The notes below the pieces were generated by a model that saw only the letters and a program-made list of their open reading frames with translations, had not been told where the DNA came from and did no database searches. The translations under genes and the position numbers were made by a program. A DNA stretch of 41,930 bases, taken from assembly GCA_002343985.1 (NCBI GenBank), contig DDTB01000030.1:1-41930 (forward strand), written 5' to 3'. Within the stretch, counting starts at the first letter, position 1; every line of letters begins with the position of its first letter. The stretch is from Chitinophagaceae bacterium UBA2375 (lineage in GTDB: Bacteria; Bacteroidota; Bacteroidia; Chitinophagales; Chitinophagaceae). Below are positions 25,203 through 32,087 of the stretch, one piece after another.

Positions 25203-26909
25203 TTAATGGAATTGATAGTCGACGCCTGTTACCTGCGTTAGCAGTGTTTGGGGAGCGTCTAAGACCACGGCATTTTGAGGCGGGACAGGAGTTACGGGTG
25301 AATTCTTTTGCAAATATTCACGCATAACAGAATGCAAAGTATAATTGCTGTTCCTGGCATTTGTAACCTGACGTATACGGCAAAGCATATCAGCCGGGTC
25401 GCCATCACGTTCACAAGCGGCGATGCTGTATATTTTATCAGGATCAAGTTTTTGGCCTTTTATCATGACTTCCTGCACACGTTTCCCATTTTCAGCGAAA
25501 GCATTGAAGGAAACTTTCATGCCCTTAAACTTGATCACCCATCCGCCAAAACGCTCAGCGGCATTTTTTGCAAATACGTTGTTCAATTCCTTTTCCAGCC
25601 AATTCATAATTTGTTTACCTGTTACCGTTGCTGTCCTTACTGTACTGTCAACCGGCAACATATCATAAATATACCCGTTACTGATGGGGATATTGCCCGT
25701 ATGATCGGGGCTTGTATTGGGTGGACAAAACCTGAAGCCATTAGACAGGATAATATCTATTTCCGGCAATTTCCACGACAACGCGTCAAGGATCATGGTA
25801 TCAATAGGATTCTCAACAACAAAGTACCGGTACAACGGTATGGTACTATACCCTATGACTTCATAGATATCCTTTTTAAAAGGTTTCTCATTAGCCTGGA
25901 TCAAACGCTCCATTTCTTTGGATGCAGGATATTGTGACGCCCCAATTTCAACCAGTTCATAACGATCGCTTTGTACCTTTCCATCTTTGATGGTCAGGTC
26001 AAGTTTCCCAACAAAAGAACCAAATGCACCGGGCTCCACTACTTTTGAGTATGTACACTGAATTGGCTTGCGTACCCTTTCATGGGTATCGCCGCCAAGG
26101 ATATAATCAACACCCTTACATGCTTCCATATTAGCAAGGGCAATTTGCTGGGATAAACCCAAATGGGCAACAACCAGCACGTATGCACATTGTTCCTGGT
26201 TGCGCAACACATCCACAAAGTGCGGAAGGTTTTCTTCAGGTTTGGTATAGATGATCCCTTTACTGTAATTGGGCGACTGGCGCAAGGGGACTAACGGGTC
26301 AGTGTACCCGATAAATCCAATCTTGACCCCATTTACCTGCCATATATGATATGGGGGAAAAATCAACTCGCCTTTTTTCCCATCACCAAGGTCATGATAC
26401 ATATTGGCGCAAACTTTTGGCCCATGCAACGAGCCTAATAATGTTTGCATGGCTTTTTTATAATAAATCACTTCCCAGTTGCCCGGCAGGTACAGGTCAT
26501 ACCCAAGCTCATTAAGGATGGGCACCATGGCTTGCCCGGTAGTTTTCACCGAGAGCTCGCTCCCCTGGAACATATCACCGGTATCAATAATGAACGTATG
26601 CGGATTTTTCTTCCTGATTTTTTTAAAGTAACTGTCTAAATGCGCATATCCACCGGTTTTGCGGAATACAGACTTACCATTTTCCCAGAACAATTCATCG
26701 TGCGGATGCACCTGGCAGTGCACATCTGTTGTTTGTAAAATCGAGACGGTGAATGATCCATCCGGGTTTTCATGGCTTTTATCAACAGAATCTTGTTCAC
26801 CTGTTGATGCACCAGTTTGTGCGGATAGCGTTGACAATACCGGGTTCACCAATGATGCAGCACCGGCCAGTCCCAATTTCCTTAAAAATCCCCTCCGGTT
26901 GTTTGTCAT
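25203..26909 (-). CDS. SoxB-like metallophosphatase-fold protein (candidate thiosulfohydrolase)
   Basis: A 568-aa protein with calcineurin-like metallophosphatase and 5'-nucleotidase C-terminal domains, the architecture of UshA and SoxB. A twin-arginine-like signal (RRGFLRKLGLAGAASL) suggests folded export. Metal-site motifs are TTDVHCQVH (Asp62, His64), DTGDMFQGS (109 on), VVAHLG (His249) and GGDTHER (272-278). Where nucleotidases have GNHE, this has GNWE (143-146); loss of that His is a feature of SoxB, which releases sulfate from the SoxY carrier. The sulfur operon context also favours SoxB. However, no soxYZ, soxXA or soxCD is in the window, so its substrate may not be a SoxY conjugate. 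A plain 5'-nucleotidase remains the alternative. Confidence 0.8.
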   Translation of the reverse strand: MTNNRRGFLRKLGLAGAASLVNPVLSTLSAQTGASTGEQDSVDKSHENPDGSFTVSILQTTDVHCQVHPHDELFWENGKSVFRKTGGYAHLDSYFKKIRKKNPHTFIIDTGDMFQGSELSVKTTGQAMVPILNELGYDLYLPGNWEVIYYKKAMQTLLGSLHGPKVCANMYHDLGDGKKGELIFPPYHIWQVNGVKIGFIGYTDPLVPLRQSPNYSKGIIYTKPEENLPHFVDVLRNQEQCAYVLVVAHLGLSQQIALANMEACKGVDYILGGDTHERVRKPIQCTYSKVVEPGAFGSFVGKLDLTIKDGKVQSDRYELVEIGASQYPASKEMERLIQANEKPFKKDIYEVIGYSTIPLYRYFVVENPIDTMILDALSWKLPEIDIILSNGFRFCPPNTSPDHTGNIPISNGYIYDMLPVDSTVRTATVTGKQIMNWLEKELNNVFAKNAAERFGGWVIKFKGMKVSFNAFAENGKRVQEVMIKGQKLDPDKIYSIAACERDGDPADMLCRIRQVTNARNSNYTLHSVMREYLQKNSPVTPVPPQNAVVLDAPQTLLTQVTGVDYQFH

Positions 26910-26949
26910 ACAAAAAGTTTATTGATGAAGAATCATAGGTTTTAGGGAA

Positions 26950-28023
26950 CTACGATTTAGGTTTGGATGTTGCGCTTTCTATTGGCTTAAATGGCCCGTA
27001 TTTATGTTGCTTTGCAGTAAACTGATCAGCATAAGGCCCAAATGGATGATCAATAGGTTTTTTGGAAATATCGGGCCAGTCTTTTGGAGTATTCTTATGT
27101 GGCCTTTGCTGCGAATTCACATATGCAGCCACATCCCAGGCTTCATCATCAGTCAGCATAGGGTTTTCGTGCGTAGCCCCCTGCGGCATATTGTATTTTA
27201 CATAACGCGCAAAATTGCTCAACCTGAACAAGCCTGCCGCGTCATTATAACTATTTTTACCCCATAAGGGTGGAAATGAATATTCTTCGCCCATGGCCAA
27301 CCCGGCGCCATCGGGCTGATGGCAACTGGCACATTTTGAGGCATAGACCAACTTGCCTTTCTCCGGGTCAGCGGCCCTGTCTAAATATGCCAGTTCCTTT
27401 AATCCTGATCCTGCAGCTTTTTCACCTTTTGGAACATTGCTTCCTATGTATTCAATATAAGCCACAATGGATTTCATTTCCTTGCTTTCCTCATCAAGCG
27501 GCTTGCCATTCAGGCTTCGCTCGAAACAATCGTTGACCCTTTTCGGGATATCTTCTTTAGTACCGCTTCTTGCCCTGAATTTGGGATAAGTAGAAGCTAC
27601 TGACCCATAATTATTGCCAAAAACGGCAGTCCCTGCCTGTAAATGACAATTCTGGCAATTCATACCATTGCTGATAGCCATTACCGATCCCTTTGGCCCC
27701 AGGTATTTTGCCGTATGCGCGATCAACTCTTTACCATACTCAACCAGTTCTTTCTTGTTGGCGTCAGCTATCCCGTTAAGATCAGGTGCCGTCCAGTAAG
27801 ACGAAGTTTTTCCATTGTCCGGTACCGGGGATGCTGCCTGACCGTTGCTACCTGCAGCAACCGCTTCCACACCTGGTTCAGCAGCAGGCTTGGGCCCTTT
27901 ATAAAATACCATGACCAGTGGTATGGCAATTAATCCAAGAATCAATACCACAATAACCCACATCAGTTTATTGATCACCTGGTATAACCCGGAACTATTG
28001 GATGTGCTTGTTTGAGTTTGCAT
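26950..28023 (-). CDS. Membrane-anchored dihaem cytochrome c, TsdA (thiosulfate dehydrogenase)-like
   Basis: A 357-aa dihaem cytochrome c. An N-terminal uncleaved-looking anchor (about 18-41) leads to a Pro/Ala linker and two haem domains: CQNCH at 123-127 and CASCH at 231-235. The first domain has NCHLQAGT and VNDCFERSLNGKPL; Cys166, 43 residues after the first haem Cys, matches the conserved cysteine that ligates haem 1 in TsdA. TsdA enzymes join two thiosulfates to tetrathionate or do the reverse. The second domain has a Met-containing MPQGATHENPMLTDDEAWDVAAYV segment typical of electron-transfer haems. Anchoring could link it to the quinone or oxidase chain. Family is well supported; direction and substrate are inferred. 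Confidence 0.85.
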   Translation of the reverse strand: MQTQTSTSNSSGLYQVINKLMWVIVVLILGLIAIPLVMVFYKGPKPAAEPGVEAVAAGSNGQAASPVPDNGKTSSYWTAPDLNGIADANKKELVEYGKELIAHTAKYLGPKGSVMAISNGMNCQNCHLQAGTAVFGNNYGSVASTYPKFRARSGTKEDIPKRVNDCFERSLNGKPLDEESKEMKSIVAYIEYIGSNVPKGEKAAGSGLKELAYLDRAADPEKGKLVYASKCASCHQPDGAGLAMGEEYSFPPLWGKNSYNDAAGLFRLSNFARYVKYNMPQGATHENPMLTDDEAWDVAAYVNSQQRPHKNTPKDWPDISKKPIDHPFGPYADQFTAKQHKYGPFKPIESATSKPKS

Positions 28024-28053
28024 AACTGGATTTTTTCCGGCGGTGAAAATGTT

Positions 28054-28560
28054 TTAATGAGGAAGTTTTTCCCTGAAATAACCATAGACCCAGGTTCCTG
28101 CAATAGCGCTCAGCAGTGTAACGGCAACAACGGTGGCGCCTGTTCCAATTTGCGCGAATAAAGGGCCGGGACAAGCCCCGGTTATGGCCCAGCCAAAACC
28201 GAATATCAATCCGCCATAAATCTGGCCTTTATTGAATTTCTTTGGATGAAACTCAATGGTTTCGCCATGAATGGTTTTGATGTTGAATTTTTTAATCAGC
28301 CAAACGGAGATCATACCCACCACTACCGCGCTGCCGATGATACCATACATATGAAATGATTGAAGGCGGAACATTTCCTGGATACGGAACCAACTGATCA
28401 CTTCAGCTTTTACAAAAACAATACCGAAGGCGATACCAACAACGAGATATTTCAAGTTTGCATACCACTTCGCGGGACGATTCTCTGCATTAACGCACAT
28501 GGTATCTAATGAGCGTACTTCAAAATCCGTATTAGGCATGACTGTATTTGTATCTTTCAT
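28054..28560 (-). CDS. YeeE/YedE-family transporter (second half-size subunit)
   Basis: A 168-aa membrane protein of the YeeE/YedE (DUF6691) group with about four hydrophobic segments. The conserved FGWAITGACPGPLFAQIG has the family cysteine in the pore. YeeE-type proteins pass thiosulfate or sulfane-sulfur species; half-size pairs like this one and its upstream neighbour are called PmpA/PmpB in some genomes. It lies 23 bp after its partner and 30 bp before the cytochrome gene. The N-terminal 35 residues are polar and include an extra Cys (MCVNAENRP). Confidence 0.88.
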   Translation of the reverse strand: MKDTNTVMPNTDFEVRSLDTMCVNAENRPAKWYANLKYLVVGIAFGIVFVKAEVISWFRIQEMFRLQSFHMYGIIGSAVVVGMISVWLIKKFNIKTIHGETIEFHPKKFNKGQIYGGLIFGFGWAITGACPGPLFAQIGTGATVVAVTLLSAIAGTWVYGYFREKLPH

Positions 28561-28583
28561 ATAAATCCTATGTATTAAAATGA

Positions 28584-29153
28584 TTAAAGAGATAAGATGA
28601 ATGGCAAAACCAGGTTAGCCATGATAAAACCGCCAACCATGAAACAGCAGGTAGCTACCAATGAAGGCCACTGCAATGTGGACAATCCCATAATGGCATG
28701 GCCGCTGGTGCAACCACCGGCATAGCGGGTACCAAAACCAACCAGGAAACCACCAGCCACCATCATGATCAGGCCTTTGGCAGACAATAGCGCGGGCCAG
28801 TTGAAAATATCAACCGGAACCAATCCTGAATAATTTGTAATGCCATAGCCGGATAATTCTTCAGCAAGCTTTGCATTAACCAATACAGGTTCAGGGTTTG
28901 CCAGCAATTGCGCCGCGATGATCCCTCCAAAGAAAATACCGGCTACGAAAAACAGGTTCCATACTTCCTTTTTCCAGTCATAATGAAAGAAAGGGATTTT
29001 GGAAGGGACACATGCCGCGCAAACATGGCGCAGTGATGAACTGATACCAAACGATTTATTTCCAATAATCAACAATATGGGAACCGTTAACCCGATTAAT
29101 GGCCCCGCCACATACCATGGCCAGGGCTGCTTGATCCATTCAATGAAATTCAT
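28584..29153 (-). CDS. YeeE/YedE-family transporter (first half-size subunit)
   Basis: A 189-aa membrane protein with about five hydrophobic segments and the family motif GFGTRYAGGCTSGHAIMGLS, whose Cys is conserved in YeeE/YedE thiosulfate/sulfur transporters. A further Cys pair (HVCAACVP) lies on an early loop. It likely pairs with the next gene to form a full transporter moving thiosulfate or persulfide sulfur to the cytoplasmic rhodanese and thioredoxin. It lies 22 bp after the rhodanese lipoprotein gene. Confidence 0.88.
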   Translation of the reverse strand: MNFIEWIKQPWPWYVAGPLIGLTVPILLIIGNKSFGISSSLRHVCAACVPSKIPFFHYDWKKEVWNLFFVAGIFFGGIIAAQLLANPEPVLVNAKLAEELSGYGITNYSGLVPVDIFNWPALLSAKGLIMMVAGGFLVGFGTRYAGGCTSGHAIMGLSTLQWPSLVATCCFMVGGFIMANLVLPFILSL

Positions 29154-29175
29154 AACTTGATTTGGTTATTGATAT

Positions 29176-29556
29176 TTATGGTGAACAATTAATATTTCTC
29201 CAACTTCCTTTATTTGTAATATGTGTGATGCCTTCCTGTTGCAAAATAGACTTCGCGGTTTCCGCACGGTTTCCGGACCTGCACACAAGAACTACTTCAT
29301 CATATCCTTTTAATTCAGCTACATGCTTATCGATTTCATCTAAAGGCATGTTTATTGTACACTGGGCATGGCCATCTTCATTCCACTCCTCCACCGTGCG
29401 AACATCAACAATGATTTGCTTTTTTCCCGTTGGGCTTTCTTTCACTGTTGCCTCTTCGGTGCTGTTTACAGGAATGTTTTCAGGTGGCGATTGATGACAT
29501 GACATCAATCCACCCCAGAAAAATGCCAATGCAATCAGGATGAAAAGGGGTTTCAT
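29176..29556 (-). CDS. Rhodanese lipoprotein (periplasmic)
   Basis: A 126-aa single-domain rhodanese with a lipoprotein signal (LAFFWGGLMSC, lipobox Cys20). The domain has VDVRTVEEWNEDGHA and the active-site loop VCRSGNRAE, with a persulfide-forming Cys. It transfers sulfane sulfur to acceptors and should be tethered in the periplasm. The start codon overlaps the stop of the cytoplasmic rhodanese by 4 bp (ATGA), implying translational coupling. Confidence 0.9.
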   Translation of the reverse strand: MKPLFILIALAFFWGGLMSCHQSPPENIPVNSTEEATVKESPTGKKQIIVDVRTVEEWNEDGHAQCTINMPLDEIDKHVAELKGYDEVVLVCRSGNRAETAKSILQQEGITHITNKGSWRNINCSP

Positions 29557-29864
29557 GATACGTATTGTTTCACCTGCTGCCAGGTACCGCCGTTAATAAC
29601 ATTTTTAATGCCATTGGCATCCAGGAAGGCCTTTGCCTGTGCGCTGCGGTTGCCACTTCTGCAAAAAACAACGACGTGCTTTTTATTTTTGAAACTGGCA
29701 ATTTTCTGAGGGATCTGATCCAGCGGGATATTTACCGAACCCTTTACATGCCCTTCGGCATATTCACCGGGCGTGCGCACGTCAACCAAAAAGGCATCGT
29801 CTTTAATAATGCCCGACAAGTCAACCTTTGGGGCTGTTCCGAAAAATGAAGAAAGGAAACTCAT
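29553..29864 (-). CDS. Cytoplasmic single-domain rhodanese
   Basis: A 103-aa rhodanese without a signal peptide. LVDVRTPGEYAEGHVKGSVNIPLDQI and the active-site FCRSGNRSAQAK are canonical. The first is split here as LVDVRTPGEYAEGHV. It likely moves sulfur between thiosulfate, thioredoxin and persulfide pools in the cytoplasm. Its stop overlaps the start of the secreted rhodanese, giving the operon one rhodanese on each side of the membrane. Confidence 0.92.
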   Translation of the reverse strand: MSFLSSFFGTAPKVDLSGIIKDDAFLVDVRTPGEYAEGHVKGSVNIPLDQIPQKIASFKNKKHVVVFCRSGNRSAQAKAFLDANGIKNVINGGTWQQVKQYVS

Positions 29865-29903
29865 GGTTATGTCTTTACAGTTTTAAAATATTTTATTGAT
29901 TGC

Positions 29904-30197
29904 TTACGAAAACTTGCGGATCACTCCTACCAGGCCCGCCTTGGGCACTACGCCACTCTGGCGCCATAATGCTTCGCCATTCTTAAACAGCATCAATGTA
30001 GGTACCCCCTGAATTTGAAATGCCTGTGCCGCCTGAGGATATTTATCGACGTCAATTTTAATAATCGTGGCATCATCGCCTACTTCCGCCTTGACATCCT
30101 GAAGGATGGGTGCCATCATTTTACATGGGCCACACCATTCTGCAAAAAAGTCGACCAGCACCGGTTTCTCTGATTGTATGATTTCCTGAAATGTCAT
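29904..30197 (-). CDS. trxA: Thioredoxin
   Basis: A 97-aa thioredoxin with the active site AEWCGPCKMMAP and the cis-proline stretch GVPTLMLFKNGE. No signal peptide, so cytoplasmic. In the sulfur operon it probably reduces persulfides or rhodanese intermediates rather than serving as the general housekeeping thioredoxin; that role is inferred from context. It starts 2 bp after the DUF6132 stop. Confidence 0.93.
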   Translation of the reverse strand: MTFQEIIQSEKPVLVDFFAEWCGPCKMMAPILQDVKAEVGDDATIIKIDVDKYPQAAQAFQIQGVPTLMLFKNGEALWRQSGVVPKAGLVGVIRKFS

Positions 30198-30199
30198 GT

Positions 30200-30421
30200 T
30201 TAATTGTTTTTATTGGTTTGTTCCTGAACTTTGTTTTTCTTAAATAAACCAAAGAATAAAGAACCCATCAAAGCGCCATACAGCGTACTGTTCAGAGGCT
30301 TTGATGTAATCCCGCATGTACCGGAAGCACATCCAACATAATACCAGTAGGCATACCCGGCCGCGGCACCGGCAATGGCTCCGATGATGTATAATTTATT
30401 TTCGGTCAGTAACTTCTTCAT
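30200..30421 (-). CDS. DUF6132-type small membrane protein
   Basis: A 73-aa membrane protein with two hydrophobic segments and the motif YYVGCASGTCGITSKPLNSTLYGALMG, split here at GCASGTCGITSKP. The paired Cys (CASGTC) and the following NSTLYG stretch match the DUF6132 family as I know it; its function is unknown but it often sits beside thioredoxin and rhodanese genes. ATG 30421 gives the family-like start MKKLLTENKLY and a 26-bp overlap with the preceding gene; ATG 30448 is possible, while the longest frame begins with TTG. Confidence 0.75.
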   Translation of the reverse strand: MKKLLTENKLYIIGAIAGAAAGYAYWYYVGCASGTCGITSKPLNSTLYGALMGSLFFGLFKKNKVQEQTNKNN

Positions 30422-30644
30422 AAGAGATATCTGTTGTTTTATGTTCATGATTTCCACGGGTATTGACCTGGCAGCCACCAACCCCGCAACATCCTATATT
30501 GAGAATGGCAAGGCCGCTCAGCAACAACCCCATCAATCCAAAAAATACATCTTTCAGGATGATGGATTGTACAACGACCATTAATCCAAGGACCAGCCTC
30601 AAAACCCTGAAAAGATTCCAACCTGATAATATCGTTTGTTTCAT
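30396..30644 (-). CDS. Small cysteine-containing membrane protein, first gene of the sulfur operon
   Basis: An 82-aa protein with two hydrophobic segments (about 13-31 and 33-50) followed by GCCGVGGC and a His/Glu-rich polar tail (NTRGNHEHKTTD). I do not recognise a named family; it resembles DUF2892-like small membrane proteins. Three cysteines at the membrane edge could bind metal or sulfur. It is directly downstream of an activator-type promoter, making it the first product of the 12-gene operon. Confidence 0.72.
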   Translation of the reverse strand: MKQTILSGWNLFRVLRLVLGLMVVVQSIILKDVFFGLMGLLLSGLAILNIGCCGVGGCQVNTRGNHEHKTTDISYEEVTDRK

Positions 30645-30677
30645 CTGATGTGTAAAGCTTTAATCTCCTTTACCACC

Positions 30678-30721
30678 CAAAATTACTTATGCCAAGAGGC
30701 TGCCATGGTAACATTGGTTAC
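30678..30721 (-). promoter_or_regulatory. Class II Crp/Fnr-type promoter of the 12-gene sulfur operon
   Basis: The inverted repeat GTAAC-ATTG-GTTAC at 30708-30721 is a perfect 5+5 repeat. On the minus strand the -7 box TAATTTTG (30685 to 30678) is an exact match. The repeat centre is 29.5 bp upstream of the first T of the box, that is near -41 of the transcription start. No good -33 TTTG is seen, as expected of an activator-dependent promoter. Confidence 0.8.
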
Positions 30722-30770
30722 AAATAGCGGGGCCAAAACCTTAAAAATACTTTCCGGATTTTAACAATAA

Positions 30771-30814
30771 GTAACAAAAGTCATTGTTTAGGGAAGGAAA
30801 AAGCCAAACCTTTG
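30771..30814 (+). promoter_or_regulatory. Class II Crp/Fnr-type promoter of the PLP lyase gene
   Basis: GTAAC-AAAA-GTCAT at 30771-30784 (second arm weaker) is centred 29.5 bp before AACCTTTG (30807-30814, 7/8 to TAnnTTTG). The ATG follows at 30830, giving a very short leader. Confidence 0.65.
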
Positions 30815-30829
30815 GCAAAACTTAGTAAA

Positions 30830-32080
30830 ATGAGCCAGTCGAATTACTCACCAGAAACCCTCATGATGGGTTATGGGTACAAACCCGAATTAAGCGAGGG
30901 CGCCGTAAAATGCCCGGTTTTCCAGACATCCACATTTGTTTTTAAAACGGCGGAAGAAGGAAAAGCCTTTTTTGAAATGGCCCACGGTAAACCCGGAAAT
31001 GAAGGAAGGGAAATGGGATTGATTTACAGCCGGATCAATAATCCGGATATGGAAATCCTGGAAGAGCGCTTAAAACTTTGGGATGGCGGTGAAGCGGCAG
31101 CGGCATTTTCGAGCGGCATGAGCGCTATTGCCACTTCGTTGGTTAGTTTCCTGAAACCCGGGGATGTTTTGCTATTCAGTAACCCGATATATGGCGGCAC
31201 GCACAAATTCATCCATTTCATGTTGCGCAACTGGGGTGTAACTCCTATTGGGTTTAATGCGGGCGACAGTAAAGAGAAAATCATTGATATGATCAGGCAG
31301 GAAAATGCCGGAGACGCACTGCGCATGATTTATGTGGAAACACCTGCCAATCCCACCAACGATCTGATTGATATTGGTATGTGCCGGGATATCGCGGAAC
31401 ATTTCTCCAACGCGGAGAAAAAAGTTTATGTAGCGGTAGATAATACTTATATGGGTCCATTATGGGCGCATCCTTTAAAACATGGGGCAGATATAGTGCT
31501 GTACTCCGCAACCAAATATATTGGTGGCCATAGCGACCTGATCGCAGGTGCAGCGGTTGGCAGCAGGGAAATTATTAAAACAATTAAAAAAAGCCGTACT
31601 GTATTTGGTACGATGATTGACCCTCATACGAGTTGGTTGTTGATGAGGAGCCTGGAAACATTGAAAATACGGATGGAAGCGGCAGCTCAAAACGCAGCGG
31701 TGATCGCTGAGTATTTATCCAATCACCCTAAGGTTACCAAAGTATATTACCTGGGATATACGGAAAAGAATAACCCGGCCCAGGCCGACCTGGTAAAAAA
31801 ACAATACCTGAGTTTCGGAGCCATGTTGAGCTTTGATGTATATGGTGGCGAAAAAGAAGCATTTCAATTTTTAAACAACCTGAAACATATAAAACTGGCA
31901 GTAAGCCTTGGCGGCACAGAAAGCCTGGCAGAACACCCATTTAGCATGACACATGCCGATGTACCCACTGAAGAAAAAAACAGGCTCGGGTTAACGGAAA
32001 ATATGATCAGGCTGAGTGTGGGGATAGAACATCACCGAGACCTGATAGATGATATTGAACAGGCTTTGAAAACGATCTAA
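30830..32080 (+). CDS. Cys/Met-metabolism PLP enzyme (methionine gamma-lyase / cystathionine gamma-synthase type)
   Basis: A 416-aa fold-type I PLP enzyme of the Cys/Met metabolism family. Visible motifs are PVFQTSTFVF, YSRINNPDMEILEERL (the YSRxxNPT region), FSSGMSAIATSL, YVETPANPTNDLIDI, DNTYMGPLWAHPLKHGADI and the PLP-lysine loop YSATKYIGGHSDLIAG. Reactions in the family include methionine or homocysteine breakdown to methanethiol or sulfide and cystathionine formation; which one applies is unclear. I chose ATG 30830; the frame opens 18 nt earlier only with TTG inside the -7 box. A sulfur-regulon promoter upstream suggests a link to sulfide production or disposal. Confidence 0.88.
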   Translation: MSQSNYSPETLMMGYGYKPELSEGAVKCPVFQTSTFVFKTAEEGKAFFEMAHGKPGNEGREMGLIYSRINNPDMEILEERLKLWDGGEAAAAFSSGMSAIATSLVSFLKPGDVLLFSNPIYGGTHKFIHFMLRNWGVTPIGFNAGDSKEKIIDMIRQENAGDALRMIYVETPANPTNDLIDIGMCRDIAEHFSNAEKKVYVAVDNTYMGPLWAHPLKHGADIVLYSATKYIGGHSDLIAGAAVGSREIIKTIKKSRTVFGTMIDPHTSWLLMRSLETLKIRMEAAAQNAAVIAEYLSNHPKVTKVYYLGYTEKNNPAQADLVKKQYLSFGAMLSFDVYGGEKEAFQFLNNLKHIKLAVSLGGTESLAEHPFSMTHADVPTEEKNRLGLTENMIRLSVGIEHHRDLIDDIEQALKTI

Positions 32081-32087
32081 TCACGAC

